A stretch of DNA of 64,000 nucleotides from Bathynomus jamesi (GCA_023014485.1 JAJOZX010005514.1:129001-193000), one strand, 5' to 3'; counted from the stretch's first letter, positions 1-10,690 are shown. The notes: generated from the sequence alone by a model not told the origin. A program made the numbers and translations.

Positions 1-462
1 GCTCTGACAGGGTATGATACGACATCATCATATGCAGGTATCAGCAAAAAAATCTTGCTGGAAGCAGCACCTGAAAACACTAGGGTTACTTCAAGCAGTT
101 GGGAGAGATGGGGAGATAACAGAGGTGGAGGAATTTGTTTGCTAGCTGTATGGTAGTGTGGATACAAGGGACCTAAGTGTGGATTTGCCGAGATTTAATT
201 TCTTCTCCAAAGTCAGGAAAAGTTTGGAGCTGTTGCCCCCTACCAGACAGGCAATGCAGACACGGGCATTGAGCCTGCTATTCAGAGAGGTGGTTGAAAG
301 CCCGCCCCAAAGGGATCGGAGATAATATAGACACGATTACCTGCTGTTCCCAAGGCATGCAGAGGGTTGACAACTTGTGGTTGCAAAACAAAATGCAGCA
401 CAGCCAGGTGTAAATGTCACAAATCAAGGCAGATTTGTATGTGTGTGTGCGTGTGCGTGTGA
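1..462 (+). pseudogene. Relic of transposon-associated gene with C-terminal CXC cysteine cluster
   Basis: The sequence opens in a frame reading ALTGYDTTSSYAG, which matches my memory of an uncharacterised family, abundant in arthropods, cnidarians and molluscs, whose members carry an 'ALTGCDTTS' block. After a frameshift near 110 a second frame continues with FNFFSKVRKS and LLPPTRQAMQ, also typical of that family, with one internal stop near 148. From about 371 a third frame reads TTCGCKTKCSTARCKC, then HKSRQICMCVC, a CXC-type cluster (C-x-C-x3-C-x4-C-x-C-x6-C) resembling tesmin/TSO1 repeats. The frame runs into a (GT)n tract and stops at about 462. The upstream part lies outside the window. 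At least two frameshifts make it non-functional. Family membership is recalled, not searched; function unknown. Confidence 0.6.
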
Positions 463-1447
463 TGGAATTGATGGTGCAAATCTAATGGGCCTGCAAGCTG
501 CAGTGGAATGACAGTTGCAGCAACGGGTATATGTAGTTGTCCACAGAAGGAATGGGGCTTCTCTTTTTGTCATAATCTGTAATGTATATAGTATATATAG
601 AAACAATATATCTTACCAGATATTTAGTTTTGTGAACCTTCATTAATTTTACTGATACCTTGTCCGCAGAGTTTATTGGATTTATCACGTCTGAGAATTG
701 TAATGTGGATTTTTATTTTTTTTTGTAGGAAGGAGGGGCCAAGGGCAAATGCCCACAAAAGCGCCCCTCCCATATAGTAATATCACCCTTTGTTACAAGT
801 CTTAGGCGCTACTACTTTCAGTACTTTGATTTGGGTAGACAATACACAGAAAAAGTGATATTTCATTGAGTATAATCTATAAGAATTCAATACATTGTGA
901 ATTTGCAGTTTTAGTAAACAACGCATTTCAAGTTATTCATTCAAAACCGATCTGTTGAGCGCATAAAACATCATCATGGAGCTGGTTTGATTATGCATTT
1001 TCACATAAGAAAAATAAAAAATTACTGTGTCATTTTTCATCCTTTTGAATATAATTTTTTTATATTTTAACCGTGCATACAAAGAAATTCCTAGGTACAG
1101 TATAAGTATATACTGGTATCATATTGCCAGATTAATAGATTTTTCACATAAAATTGCGCTCGTTTGATCTTTGACCTAAAAATTACGTTAAAAGAAAGTG
1201 CATGCGTGGCATCCACCCTAATGTTGCTTATCATACCTCAAGGAACATTTATAGCATGGATAGCAATCAAGCATTAACAGAAAATGCCATCATAAGTGTA
1301 CTTCGCCGATTTAGCAGGTAAACGAGTAGAGGGCGATGATGAATGTGGAACTATAAAAAGATAATAATGAAATGAATATGAAATGGATAATAATAGGAGA
1401 AATAATTAGAAGGATAATGAAAATTTTAATAATGACAACAGCAACAA

Positions 1448-1497
1448 TTAATAATAATAATAATAATGATAATTATTATTATTATTATTATTATTAT
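1448..1497. repeat. AAT/ATT trinucleotide microsatellite
   Basis: Runs of AAT units switch to runs of ATT units, so the tract is itself a small inverted repeat. Confidence 0.85.
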
Positions 1498-1908
1498 CAC
1501 CATTTCCTTTTTGGCCATTTGGGAAAGGAGCGTAGTTTATTTATTGTATACATTTTTAGTGTGTAAAAATAGGGTTTGGAGTAACTTTGATATTTGTTAG
1601 TGGATATTTATTTATTTATGTATTAACATTCATTTCCATCTGTGTGTGAAGCGGAGGACATTCATTTAAACCAGGGCTAGAGAATATTTTAGTTGAGATT
1701 TGCCCGCCACACAATTAAGATTCCCCACCTCTGATTTAAACCATATATTTGGGGATAACGGTTTGAAGTATATATATGAAAAATTATGAACATTCTGATA
1801 AATTATTTGCATATTAAGCAAATGGTCTAAATATATATTTACTTTAAGAGACTTAGTTAAGATAATTAGGTTTTTAGAATAAGTGTTTTAATTATATTGT
1901 AAGCTCTA

Positions 1909-1909
<1 letters not shown>

Positions 1910-1958
<49 letters not shown>

Positions 1959-1972
1959 ATATATATATATAT
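1910..1972. repeat. (AC)n then (TA)n compound microsatellite
   Basis: About 21 AC units at 1910-1951 are followed directly by TA units to about 1972. Confidence 0.9.
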
Positions 1973-2336
1973 TACCACTCAACGAGAAAGGAACTAGTTG
2001 AACTAGTAGTAATAGTAGTAGGTAAGTATCTAGTAATTTTATTCTGATATGATTATTTTTGCAGATGCATTTTTAAATAAATTTAATCCTATTTTTATGT
2101 TAAAATGTTAAAATGACGGTCAGATTTTAAAAACTTCTTTTTTTTTAACTGGAAATTACACTTGCCTAATAATAATGATCTCCAATTTATAAACAAACAA
2201 ACAAAAATTTTGCATTTTCTACAATAAGAAGGAAAGTATACGTAATATGCTCATAAAAGAATAAATACATGAGTAAATTCGTAAAATAATAAGATATGAA
2301 CATCAGTTTATGCGCGTAAACATTATATAAAATATG

Positions 2337-2630
2337 TGGACCTTTTCCAGTTTGTGTACCGTTTTTCATATAATTTATTTTTGAGAATATTTTTGTTAAA
2401 ACTAACGAAAATATCACGACTTAACCTAACCAATTATCAAGAGCGTACAGTTGATCTATTAGTAAATAGTAATACTATTCCAGAAACAAACAATGTTATA
2501 ATTAATAATAGATCAACTGTACGCCCTTGATAATTGGTTAGGTTAAGTCGTGATATTTTCGTTAGTTTTAACAAAAATATTCTCAAAAATAAATTATATG
2601 AAAAACCGTACACAAACTGGAAAAGGTCCA
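2337..2630. repeat. Long hairpin (foldback repeat), about 122-bp arms
   Basis: The left arm (about 2338-2461) begins GGACCTTTTCCAG and the right arm (about 2506-2629) ends CTGGAAAAGGTCC. The arms match nearly base for base around a spacer of about 45 bp. Both arms contain the motif AACCTAACCAATTATCA or its complement. The mirror-image ORFs on the two strands are a consequence of the palindrome and are not genes. A related motif (ATATCA..ACTTAACCTAACC) occurs at 59742-59784. Probably a non-autonomous foldback element; the family is unknown and no clear target duplication was seen. Confidence 0.8.
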
Positions 2631-2924
2631 AATATGTATTGTTTAATTTGCATGAAAAGATGAGGCAAAAGTCTGAAAATGTCTAAAAACATTTTGCGAA
2701 TTTAATATAAAATTAAATGACCGTCGCGAGTTTAGGTTTTAAAATTAAATATTTTTTTTAAGTATAAAATCTGCGCATTTGTATGACGACATAACTCTAT
2801 ATACATATTCAATACTAGCAAATACTGTACATACTCGTACATCGTACGTACATACAGGGTGTCCCATAAGTCCGATCTCGTAGGAAGATTTATTTTAAAT
2901 TAAATTTACAATAGTAGTACATTA

Positions 2925-3325
2925 CAGGGTGTCCCGTAAGTCTGGACCCATAGGGAAAAATAATAAAATTACAAAATAGTCCAAAAATTTATTTATAATA
3001 TATATATTTTTTTTTTTATTATTATTTTTATTATTTTTTTATTATGATCTTACTCCGCTGGAGTTTTATTTGTGGGGCCACTTGAAAGCCAAAGTGTACG
3101 AGGTCAAACTTCAGAACATTTTCCACCTTAAAGCACGCATTTTGGAGGCGTGTCAAGAAATTTCTGCGACTGTGATTCAGAAAGTGCTGTCGCAGTGGAG
3201 ATTGCGTCTTCAACTATGTGTGCGACACAACGGCGGACACTTTGAACAGATTATGTAATAAATTTTTGGACTATTTTGTAATTTTATTATTTTTCCCTAT
3301 GGGTCCAGACTTACGGGACACCCTG
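2925..3325 (+). mobile_element. Nested mariner-type MITE with transposase tail
   Basis: The inverted repeats of about 65 bp start CAGGGTGTCCCGTAAGT and end with the exact complement, flanked by TA at 2923-2924 and 3326-3327. It lies within the left arm of the 2855-3566 element, so it inserted later. Most of the transposase is deleted; only the C-terminus remains (3046-3258). Confidence 0.88.
3046..3258 (+). pseudogene. Mariner-like transposase, C-terminal fragment
   Basis: The frame reads DLTPLEFYLWGHLKAKVYE and ends with NNGGHFEQ-like residues (HNGGHFEQIM) and a TAA stop at 3256-3258. DLTPLEFYLWG is the block around the third catalytic acid of Tc1/mariner DDE/D transposases; the usual mariner form of this family is DLTPLDFFLWG, and here the acid position is E. 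The C-terminal RLQLCVRHNGGHFE pattern is also typical. Everything upstream, including the helix-turn-helix and the first two catalytic residues, is replaced by an A/T homopolymer-rich stretch. It is non-functional. Confidence 0.85.
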
Positions 3326-3568
3326 TAGAAGTAAAACAAATGTTCAAATTGATATCTCGTTTTGGGACCTCTTTTTTTTGTTGCGGGTAGAATAACACGC
3401 AATGGCTAATATGGAAGCGAGTTACACTCGTGAAATCCGGAGTCCCAAATCCGGAGTCCCAAAACGAGACATCAATTTGAACATTTGTTTTCGTTTTAAT
3501 GTATTACTTTCGTTAATTTAATTTAAAATACATTTTCTTATGAGACCGAACTTATGGGACACCCTGTA

Positions 3569-4775
3569 TATAAATAACGTGCGCGTATATACTGTACGTA
3601 TAAATACGCTTTCAAATTATAATGTATCATCGAAGTGGTTACGCGATAGGTGAAAATTACGTAACATTGAAGCTAGTGAAGATTGCGCTTCTGCGGTTTT
3701 AGAATTGTGGAATGTCCGTGCTTGATGCGGTGATAAGATTAGCCAAGATGCCTTTTTAACCGAGATTTGAAACTGGAGTTGAATGATGAATGTTTACGTA
3801 TTCATTCATTCGTTAATTATTAATTATTAAAAATATATATCTATTTAAAACTTTAAATATAAGTAGTGTCTTATAGCGGTTTACCATACACGCAAATACA
3901 GATATTTTAGTGTTTGAGTTTAATTTTTAGCATTATAGTTATAAAACTATAAAAAGCTAAAAGACCAAATTGATTTTGAAATAAATTTTCTATTGCTTAA
4001 AACACACAAATAAAAAAAAGTTAATTTCTTTTTTTTTTTATTTATTTATTTAAGTTAAAATAAAAATATGTTTTTAAACTTTTTTCTTAATTCTTTAATT
4101 TGAACCATTCCTTTCACGGTATTTTATACCAATTTTGCGTATGATTTTCAGACATTTATTTAGCCGAAGTATCTATCGACAAGCAGCAAAATGCATCTTA
4201 TTAATAAATAGTGTAATAGGTTGAGGAACACGCAACGCGAATGACGAAATCCAATTTATCAGCAGATTTCCATGCATGCGAGTTTGACGTAGTAAGAAAA
4301 AAGAAAATAAAGTACGCTTAATTATTCAGACAGGGGGAAGAGGGGAGGAATGTCACTGGGAGCCAACAATATGCCGAGTAGGTCAGAGGCAACGAGAGCC
4401 AATCAATATATATTTCCATAATAACGTCACGGGAGGTAAAAGCCAAACCTTTTTACCGATCGGATTAGAAGTATGTTTTTATGTATCAGGACGTAACTTC
4501 GTCAAATGCCGAAAAAAAATCCCATTTTTTTTATTAGCGTCTGACGTACGACGAGTATACGTTTATTTGGGTCGTTGCGCGAGGGATCGCGTTTTAGATA
4601 TAAAGAAATGCCTCTTATTTGATGCTGATTAAAGTATGATAAAGTAAATACGATTCGATACATTGTTTTAGTTATTTTGTTGTATGAATAGTAATGACTC
4701 GTATTACGTAACTACACTAAAAATATGTATACAGACACGATGATGATGATACTGTATGATGCTACAGACAAATTA
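3569..4775. other. AT-rich stretch, no recognisable gene
   Basis: No coding region, RNA gene or known repeat seen. It contains poly-T/A-rich segments around 4010-4080 and short A-rich runs only. Confidence 0.55.
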
Positions 4776-6061
4776 TCAGGTCATCCCATAAGTAATGTCG
4801 TTTTTTACGATAGATTAAGTTTAAACTAGTCCTACTCGGTTTAAACATAAATTTTCCGAAGGTTATATCTAAGAGGAGATCTATCGTGTTTCGCTACATA
4901 CTTTACAGACCTTGACCAGTGAAGACGCGTGTTTTGCTTTATGTGAACCCCTCATAAACATGGCGGTATCAGAAGAGCATATCAGGTATATAATGCTTTA
5001 CGAGTTCAAAAAAGGGAATAGTGCTACTGAAGCAACGCGAAACATTCAGGACGTTTATGGCAACGATATTCTGCATGTGAGGAAATGTCAAAGATGGTTT
5101 CAAAAGTTTAGGAATGGTGACTGCTGTTTGACAGATGCAGCACGCTCTGGACGCCCTGCTGAGTTTGATGATGACCTGCTGTTAGCCGCACTTGAAGAAG
5201 ACTGTTCAACAACTGTCGAAGAATTGGCCCAGAAACTCAAGTCATCCCCGTCCATCATCCATCGACATTTGCAACAACTCGGGAAAGTGCCTAAGTTAGG
5301 AAAATGGGTGCCACGTGAATTGTCGGTCGACAATTTGAGGGTGCGGGTAAACATTAGCACAGCTCTTCATTCCCGTGAACTCCAAGATCCGTTTTTGCAC
5401 CGTTTAGTGACTGGTGATGAAAAGTGGATACTGTACCAGAATGTTAAGCGCCGTCGACAGTGGGTTTGTGCCGGAGAACCAGCGACACCACAGCCAAAAC
5501 CAAATCTTCACCCTCGGAAGGTGTTGCTTAGTGTTTGGTGGGATAAAGGTGGTGTAATACACTTTGAAACCTTACCACACAACCAAACAATCACCGCTCA
5601 AGTCTACTGTCAACAACTGGATCGATTGAACACTGCACTAAAAGAAAAGATACCTTCTTTGGTTAATCGGAAAGGAATCGTGTTCCACCACGACAACGCA
5701 CGTCCTCATACCGCTCGGATCACTTCTGCAAAATTGAGGAGCTTGGGTGGGAAAAACTTCCACATCCTCCATATTCTCCAGACCTTGCGCCTTCAGATTA
5801 TCATCTCTTCAGGAGTCTGCAAAACTATCTTGACGAGAAACAGTATACTTCTTTAGATGACCTGCACACCAGTCTTTGTACGTTTTTTGCCTCAAAACCG
5901 CCTGAATTTTATAAACATGGCATTGAAAAGCTTGTAGGACGTTGGCAGAGTGTCACTGATTCCGATGGAAAATATATACTAGATTAAAAGTTTCAGTCGA
6001 GTTTTTTTTTTGTCCTTCAAATTCCGATCTTAAAAACGACATTACTTATGGGATGACCTGA
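4776..6061 (+). mobile_element. Near-complete mariner element (DD34D)
   Basis: The terminal repeats begin TCAGGTCATCCCATAAGT at 4776 and end with the complement at 6061, with TA at 4774-4775 and 6062-6063. The length of about 1.29 kb is normal for a full mariner. It carries one transposase gene (4960-5987) with a single frameshift. Both ends are intact, so the element could be mobilised in trans if a related transposase exists. Confidence 0.93.
4960..5987 (+). pseudogene. Mariner transposase, one frameshift
   Basis: Cut-and-paste transposase of the mariner family. I start it at the ATG at 4960 (MAVSEEHIRY), because the frame upstream of it is not mariner-like. Residues 1 to about 110 form the paired helix-turn-helix region (YEFKKGNSATEATRNI, then WFQKFRNGD). 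The catalytic acids are in VTGDEKWILYQN, FHHDNARPH and SPDLAPSDYHLF. The spacing from the second to the third acid is 34 residues once the frame is corrected, giving DD34D. A one-base deletion near 5745 (between AKL and ELGWE) breaks the frame just before the third acid; the downstream frame stays open to the TAA at 5985-5987. Full length would be about 342 residues, normal for mariners. No other stop is visible, so decay is slight. Confidence 0.93.
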
Positions 6062-6705
6062 TATTAATATTATGTACCGTCGATTTTGAATCCAGAATTT
6101 TACCTTGTGGAAAAAGTCCTTTCTTTTTTAATCCAAAAACAAATTAAAAATGAGAGAAATATGTCGACATAATTCACCTGATTAAAGTTTATCGATCCAT
6201 TATTGAAATTCTGAAATGGCATTATTTGATCGTTCGATTAAAAAAAAATTGGGGGATGGGGGGGTGGAGGAATTGCTATTTACCATAAATTTACCCATTT
6301 CGCTATACCACAAAACTGATGAATAAAATACTTGCTTGAGAACCCGCGTAATCGCTTTATTATATAAAATTACTTTTCATAAAGCATTCCCGTATATTTC
6401 ACACAAATACGATAGATAATCTGTCCCTAATGATTCGTTATTCCTTACTTATAGGCAATTTTTCATAACAATTATAAGCTAACTCATGAAATAGTAATTA
6501 CATTACAAACGTCTTCGTCGTTTCGATGGAGATTCTTTTCAAATGGTTACGACCTTTTTACACCCAACAACATTCCAGCGATGATGAACTATTCCTGGAA
6601 ATGTAATCCAACTTTTTGAACGTAATCAACAGGAAGTGACAATTCTATAGTCATGGTGTTATATGGTCATAATTATAAAATAGAGGATAAATCACACGAA
6701 GCAGA

Positions 6706-6708
<3 letters not shown>

Positions 6709-6762
<54 letters not shown>

Positions 6763-6778
6763 ACACACACACACACAC
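6709..6778. repeat. (CT)n(CA)n compound microsatellite
   Basis: An uninterrupted CT run to 6760 is followed by CA units to about 6778. Confidence 0.9.
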
Positions 6779-7062
6779 TCTTTTTAACAAAAATCTGCTC
6801 TTGGCTACTTTACGAAACTGCACTAACCATTAGGATACACACACAGCTCATAGCGACACGAATTTGCGGCTAGTGACATTAGCGGTGTTGCCCTAGTTTT
6901 AAACTTATTTTTTGTTTGTAGAAAATCATTAAATATCGTGAAAGACGATATAATAAAAGTTGGGTTAGGTTAAGTTAATTTGGTTATTTAGATTAGGTAA
7001 AATGTCTCCACTCACATTCGAAAATGTGAAAATGTCGCTATTTGGTAAGGTAACCAGACATG

Positions 7063-7065
<3 letters not shown>

Positions 7066-7114
<49 letters not shown>
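7066..7114. repeat. (GA)n microsatellite
   Basis: An uninterrupted run of GA dinucleotides. Confidence 0.9.
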
Positions 7115-7119
<5 letters not shown>

Positions 7120-7690
7120 ATACATGGTCCAACTATGTGAAACCACTTTAATGAATAGTGAGGTAAGGTCCTGACGTCGAGTGAGGTCAGATAGAAAAAA
7201 TGTTAAATCTTGTTTGTTGAGGTGACACGCGATCACATTTAATTCACATTTGTGGATTTCAATCTGAATATTTAACTTCCTATTTATCGGAAAAAAAACT
7301 TTTCTCCGTGGGAAATGTCTTAAATATTATTTATTTGGGGGAACTTTACCAAAAAAAAAAAATAAGTACAAAATCATTCTATATTATTCCTTTTCAATGA
7401 AAGATGGAACAGGTATGCAACATTCTCCATTTCTCCATTCTTCAGTTGATGAAGTTTTACAAAATTATTTTGTCATTAAAACATTACTGAAGAAAAGAGG
7501 TAAAATTCAGTCCTTTCTCTAATATAGATTTTTATTAATAAATATCGTTTTATATAAATTTTCTCTCATTAATTGATTAATTAAGAAATATACATTTTTT
7601 TTAACGTTTCATATCATATGTAGGCCTACTTATATTTGATAGTTTGGTATGACAGAACACTTGTTTATTGTTTATACAGTATATATATAT

Positions 7691-9074
7691 AAAAGGGGTT
7701 CCAAAAAACATTAGCCCCCCTCCCCCATTTGCAGCTTACATGTTTACTTATATCGAAATAGTTTTTAGTGATTATAAACATATATAAAATTCTTTATTTA
7801 TTGCAGGTATTAAAATTACTCTAGCTGATAAAGTGATAATATAATGGCTTCTCAATTAATTGGTGATTCGGAGAGGCAACGTGTGATAGATCGCGTACGA
7901 GCAATAACATTTCGGGAAGCTCGTGATGCTGGAGCCACCTTTATAACACGTTCATGGGTGCCAAAAAAGTTGCGAAGAAGTGAGGACTTCGTCAAAAGAA
8001 ATTGGAATAAAACTTTGGATGAATGTAAAATGGATACAACCAAATCTGGGCGCCCAAATTTGCCACTCTCTCAGGAAACAAAGGACATCATTGAAAGCGG
8101 TATGCGTAAGCGGAAAAACAGCTGTGCTAAACTTTCTAGAGAGATCGAAGTGTTGAGAGGAAAGATCGTTAGTGGTGAGATCATTCGACTGTACCGTCAT
8201 AGGCAAGGTTTAAAGCCTTGGCATGAACTTCCAAAGCCAAGAAAAACTCAACTTAACATCGATGACAGAATGTGGTTTGCCCATTATCTTGAAGATTGGG
8301 ATGTGGATGATTTCATGCATTTAGCTGTCTCCGATGAATTTTTTGTTTACGTAACACGTCGGCCTAACTACCAAAATGATCGAGTGTGGGCCACAACACC
8401 AGATGAAATCGATGACAATGAACATTATCGCGAATTATTAAAAAGTCCAGACTGTGTTGGTGTGTTTGTTTTGTTTACTGCAAAGAAGCTCATGTGGGTG
8501 CTAAAGCCAAATGGTCAGAGTTGGGATGGACAGTATTTTCGTGATATTATTCTATCCCAGCATGTCATTCCTTTTCTAAGAAACCCAAACAATGTTATGA
8601 ATGTCGATCAGGTCACACTTCTGCACGATAAGGCCCCCTGCTTTAAGGCATTAGCCACTCAACACTTGTTGCGGAACCATGAGATCGATTTCTTTGGAAA
8701 TGAAGAATGGCCAGGAAATTCTCCTGACCTGAACGTCTGTGAACACATTGGATCAGTTATAAAGGACAAGGTTGAATGTCTCTTGTTTCAAGAACCTGCA
8801 GCAAATCGATTTTCGAAGGATACAATGACGCAACACATTGAAACTGTTTTAGCAAATTTGCGTAACGATCAATATCTATTCACATCACTTTTCGCAAGCT
8901 ACCCAAAGCGAATTCAGGCTGTCTTGGAAGCCAATGGCGGGAACACCAAGGTTTAATTGTTTCTCATTAAATGCAGGATTAAATTCTCTTTTGTAAGGTA
9001 TGTTTAGTTTTACTGTACCTCTAATGGTTTAGGCCATGGGCAGGGGGGGGCTAAAGTTTATTGGAGCCCCGTGT
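7691..9074 (+). mobile_element. Tc1/mariner DD37E element with intact transposase
   Basis: The imperfect terminal repeats of about 32 bp read GGGGTTCCAAAAAACATTAG at the left and GGGGCTCCAATAAAC (complement of the right end). Both end in a C-rich run (AGCCCCCC). The flanks are TA-rich, so the TA target duplication cannot be placed exactly. The length of about 1.38 kb matches the two related elements at 21366-22742 and 59785-61164, but the ends and the protein are clearly diverged from those. Confidence 0.88.
7844..8956 (+). CDS. Tc1/mariner DD37E transposase, intact
   Basis: A 370-residue cut-and-paste transposase with an uninterrupted frame from ATG to TAA. The N-terminal 130 residues hold the DNA-binding helices (TFREARDAGATF, RRSEDFVKRNWNK), followed by a basic segment with a GRP box (KSGRPNLPLS). 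The catalytic residues are in the blocks VSDEFFVYVT, LLHDKAPCFKA and SPDLNVCEHIG. I count 37 residues between the second D and the E, which gives DD37E. The C-terminus ends in EANGGNTKV, as in the sister copies. Relatives at 21481-22583 and 59948-61053 are each broken by single-base frameshifts, so this is the only intact transposase of the group in the window. It is flanked by matching inverted repeats and may be active or recently active. The sub-family (ITmD37E-like or TRT-like) cannot be settled without alignment. Confidence 0.93.
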   Translation: MASQLIGDSERQRVIDRVRAITFREARDAGATFITRSWVPKKLRRSEDFVKRNWNKTLDECKMDTTKSGRPNLPLSQETKDIIESGMRKRKNSCAKLSREIEVLRGKIVSGEIIRLYRHRQGLKPWHELPKPRKTQLNIDDRMWFAHYLEDWDVDDFMHLAVSDEFFVYVTRRPNYQNDRVWATTPDEIDDNEHYRELLKSPDCVGVFVLFTAKKLMWVLKPNGQSWDGQYFRDIILSQHVIPFLRNPNNVMNVDQVTLLHDKAPCFKALATQHLLRNHEIDFFGNEEWPGNSPDLNVCEHIGSVIKDKVECLLFQEPAANRFSKDTMTQHIETVLANLRNDQYLFTSLFASYPKRIQAVLEANGGNTKV

Positions 9075-9092
9075 GTATATATATATATATTG

Positions 9093-9200
9093 TGCCCAGA
9101 TTATGTAGCGACCCGTGGTTCGGATCCCACGTAAAGTTGTAGGTCCCCCTCCGTCATATGACCTTAGATGTTGCGAAGGAGGATAAAACAACCCCAATTA
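9093..9200 (+). repeat. tRNA-derived SINE fragment (SINE-a)
   Basis: The segment GTGGTTCGGATCCCACGT is followed by AAAGTTGTAGGT. It corresponds to the B-box part of the SINE copies at 12669-12874 and 13529-13841. The 5' part with the A box is missing. The fragment ends in an A-rich run and a (TA)n tract at about 9208-9250. Confidence 0.65.
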
Positions 9201-9205
9201 AAAAA

Positions 9206-9207
<2 letters not shown>

Positions 9208-9250
<43 letters not shown>
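9208..9250. repeat. (TA)n microsatellite
   Basis: A TA run directly after the SINE fragment; a similar (TA)n follows the SINE copy at 12669-12874. Confidence 0.9.
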
Positions 9251-9253
<3 letters not shown>

Positions 9254-9886
9254 GCAATCAATGTTTAAGATTGAAAAGTTTAATATTTTTTGAAATAGAA
9301 AATCATTCCTCCCATACGCCTATTTCAGGGTACGAGCAGCTCGCAGCAGCATTGCCAAGCAAACAGGGGTCAGGGTCTATCATGGGGCTAGGAGAGCCAT
9401 TTGTCCTTGGCCTCAAGCTTAAGGGGGGGCCTCAAATTTAGAAACTTTCAGGTTTGAATATAATGTTTTGCGGTGAAACTAATAATTGGGTTTAGCTCTG
9501 GGCCTCAAAAGCTGGACGTGGGCCGGGCCTCTCTGGACCTCTGAGAGGGCCTGACAGGGGGTTAATGTACTGACGAGGCCTCCGTACTTAGTTCATCACC
9601 ACAGAAAGCAACAATGCTTGGTGTTATCCTAGTTCAATTAATGCGCAAATCCACATCCGTTTTTGCGCAAGTTTTGTCAGTTTGTATTGCGGATACCCAT
9701 AGTTAATATCAGACCAGGCGCATAATTCTTCAGGAGCAAGATGCACCGTAAGTTTGCGTTTCCTCCGCATGGTAGTACAAATTTACCCATATCAATCAGT
9801 TACATTCATACTACACCAGGTTTGCTCTTCACAAACTGAACCAAAAACCGCGAGCATCCGCAATCGCAAACCTTCCGTATACAGGC

Positions 9887-9888
<2 letters not shown>
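9251..9888. other. No recognisable gene
   Basis: Includes a G-rich part at about 9350-9560 (GGCCTCAA repeated in both halves, AGGGGTCAGGG near 9366 and GGCCTGACAGG near 9548). It could be the body of a non-autonomous hAT-like repeat, but I could not find matching 8-bp duplications. Confidence 0.4.

Positions 9889-9932
<44 letters not shown>
9889..9932. repeat. (TA)n microsatellite
   Basis: A TA run abutting the left end of the Penelope-derived palindrome. A second one follows its right end at about 11442-11501. Confidence 0.9.
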
Positions 9933-9939
<7 letters not shown>

Positions 9940-10003
9940 TAGGAGAAATCCAATGACAAGGAGGAATGTAAATGCCATGAAAAGTCTTCTTTAATGCGCA
10001 ACG

Positions 10004-10028
10004 TTTCGAGCAATACGCTCATCATCAG
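10004..10028 (-). ncRNA. Hammerhead-like core motif, left arm
   Basis: On the minus strand CTGATGA (10028-10022) is followed by a GAGC/GCTC stem with a short loop and then GAAA (10007-10004). This is the order of the hammerhead ribozyme core, and hammerhead motifs are known in Penelope-like elements. I could not identify a convincing stem I or stem III with the cleavage site, so catalytic ability is unproven. Confidence 0.45.
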
Positions 10029-10419
10029 GCTAGATAATAACAATATGAAATTAGAATCAATAAATAAATGTGAACAAGACAAAATAATTTCCATAAAACC
10101 TATTCAGTAAAAGCAAATTTTAAAAAGACTAAAAGAAGAGGGTTAAATTCAAAGTTATAAAAATTTACATATAAAATTAACCAGAAATTTAAAAAGCTAT
10201 TTTTAAATTACATATAGTAAATTTGAAATTAGTACACTGGAATAATAACACTAATACAATGGAATAATTAACACTACGAACCTTTCAATGCTGGTTCCGA
10301 GGCACGAGTAATTTAAAACAAAACAAAACAGGAAACAAGCTATGGGTTGGGCGGTTGGAGTTATAAGTTAGGGGAGGGGGGGATTATAAAAAATAGGGGA
10401 GGGGGGAGGGGGGTTTATA

Positions 10420-10670
10420 AAAAATTTGAGAGACAGCTGAGGAATCCACGTTTAGAGAAGGGGTCAATGTTTTAATATAAAGAGATTCCAAAATTCTAAG
10501 TGAGTTAGGACAAGAATTACAACGAGAATTTTAAAATTATCTAAAGTGACATCAGTTTTACATTTTATACTGTGTTCTCGAAAACTGGAGGCTTCTTTTT
10601 TATTTAAAATTTTACCTGTTCGGCAACTTATTCCCATATGCGAATAAAATCTAGTCCTGAGGGAGCGCAC
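10420..10670 (-). pseudogene. Penelope-like C-terminus, left arm (frameshifted)
   Basis: This is the mirror copy of the fragment at 10691-10915. It reads MGISCRTGKILNKKEASS and FREHSIKCKTDVTLDNFKIL on the minus strand. Loss of one base near 10522 then changes the frame and removes the SLYIKTLTPSLN end. It is part of the left palindrome arm and cannot encode a complete protein. Confidence 0.75.
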
Positions 10671-10690
10671 GGTGCTGCCAATATTCGCAT

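Larger units (their letters stand above)
463..2336. other. AT-rich stretch, no recognisable gene
   Basis: I see no coding region or known element here. The short open frames are low-complexity. It holds an (AAT)n/(ATT)n tract at about 1448-1497 and the (AC)n(TA)n tract at 1910-1972. Everything else is unassigned AT-rich sequence. Confidence 0.6.
2855..3566. mobile_element. Outer Tc1/mariner-type foldback MITE (interrupted)
   Basis: The terminal inverted repeats start CAGGGTGTCCCATAAGT at 2855 and end with the complement at 3566, flanked by TA on both sides (2853-2854, 3567-3568), as Tc1/mariner insertions are. The arms continue inward: AAATGTTCAAATTGAT at about 3341 is mirrored at about 3470-3490. 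The element is therefore a foldback with arms of roughly 100 bp and a small centre. A second MITE (2925-3325) sits inside the left arm. No coding capacity of its own. Confidence 0.85.
6062..7690. other. No recognisable gene; microsatellites
   Basis: Holds (CT)n(CA)n at 6709-6778 and (GA)n at 7066-7114, with AT-rich sequence between. A TTAGGTTAAGTT motif at about 6963-6976 resembles the AACCTAACC motif in the hairpins elsewhere, but there is no hairpin here. Confidence 0.55.

Noticed and set aside
1372..1566. Plus-strand frame with poly-Asn and poly-Tyr
   Set aside because: It translates the AAT/ATT microsatellite; no protein-like composition outside the repeat.
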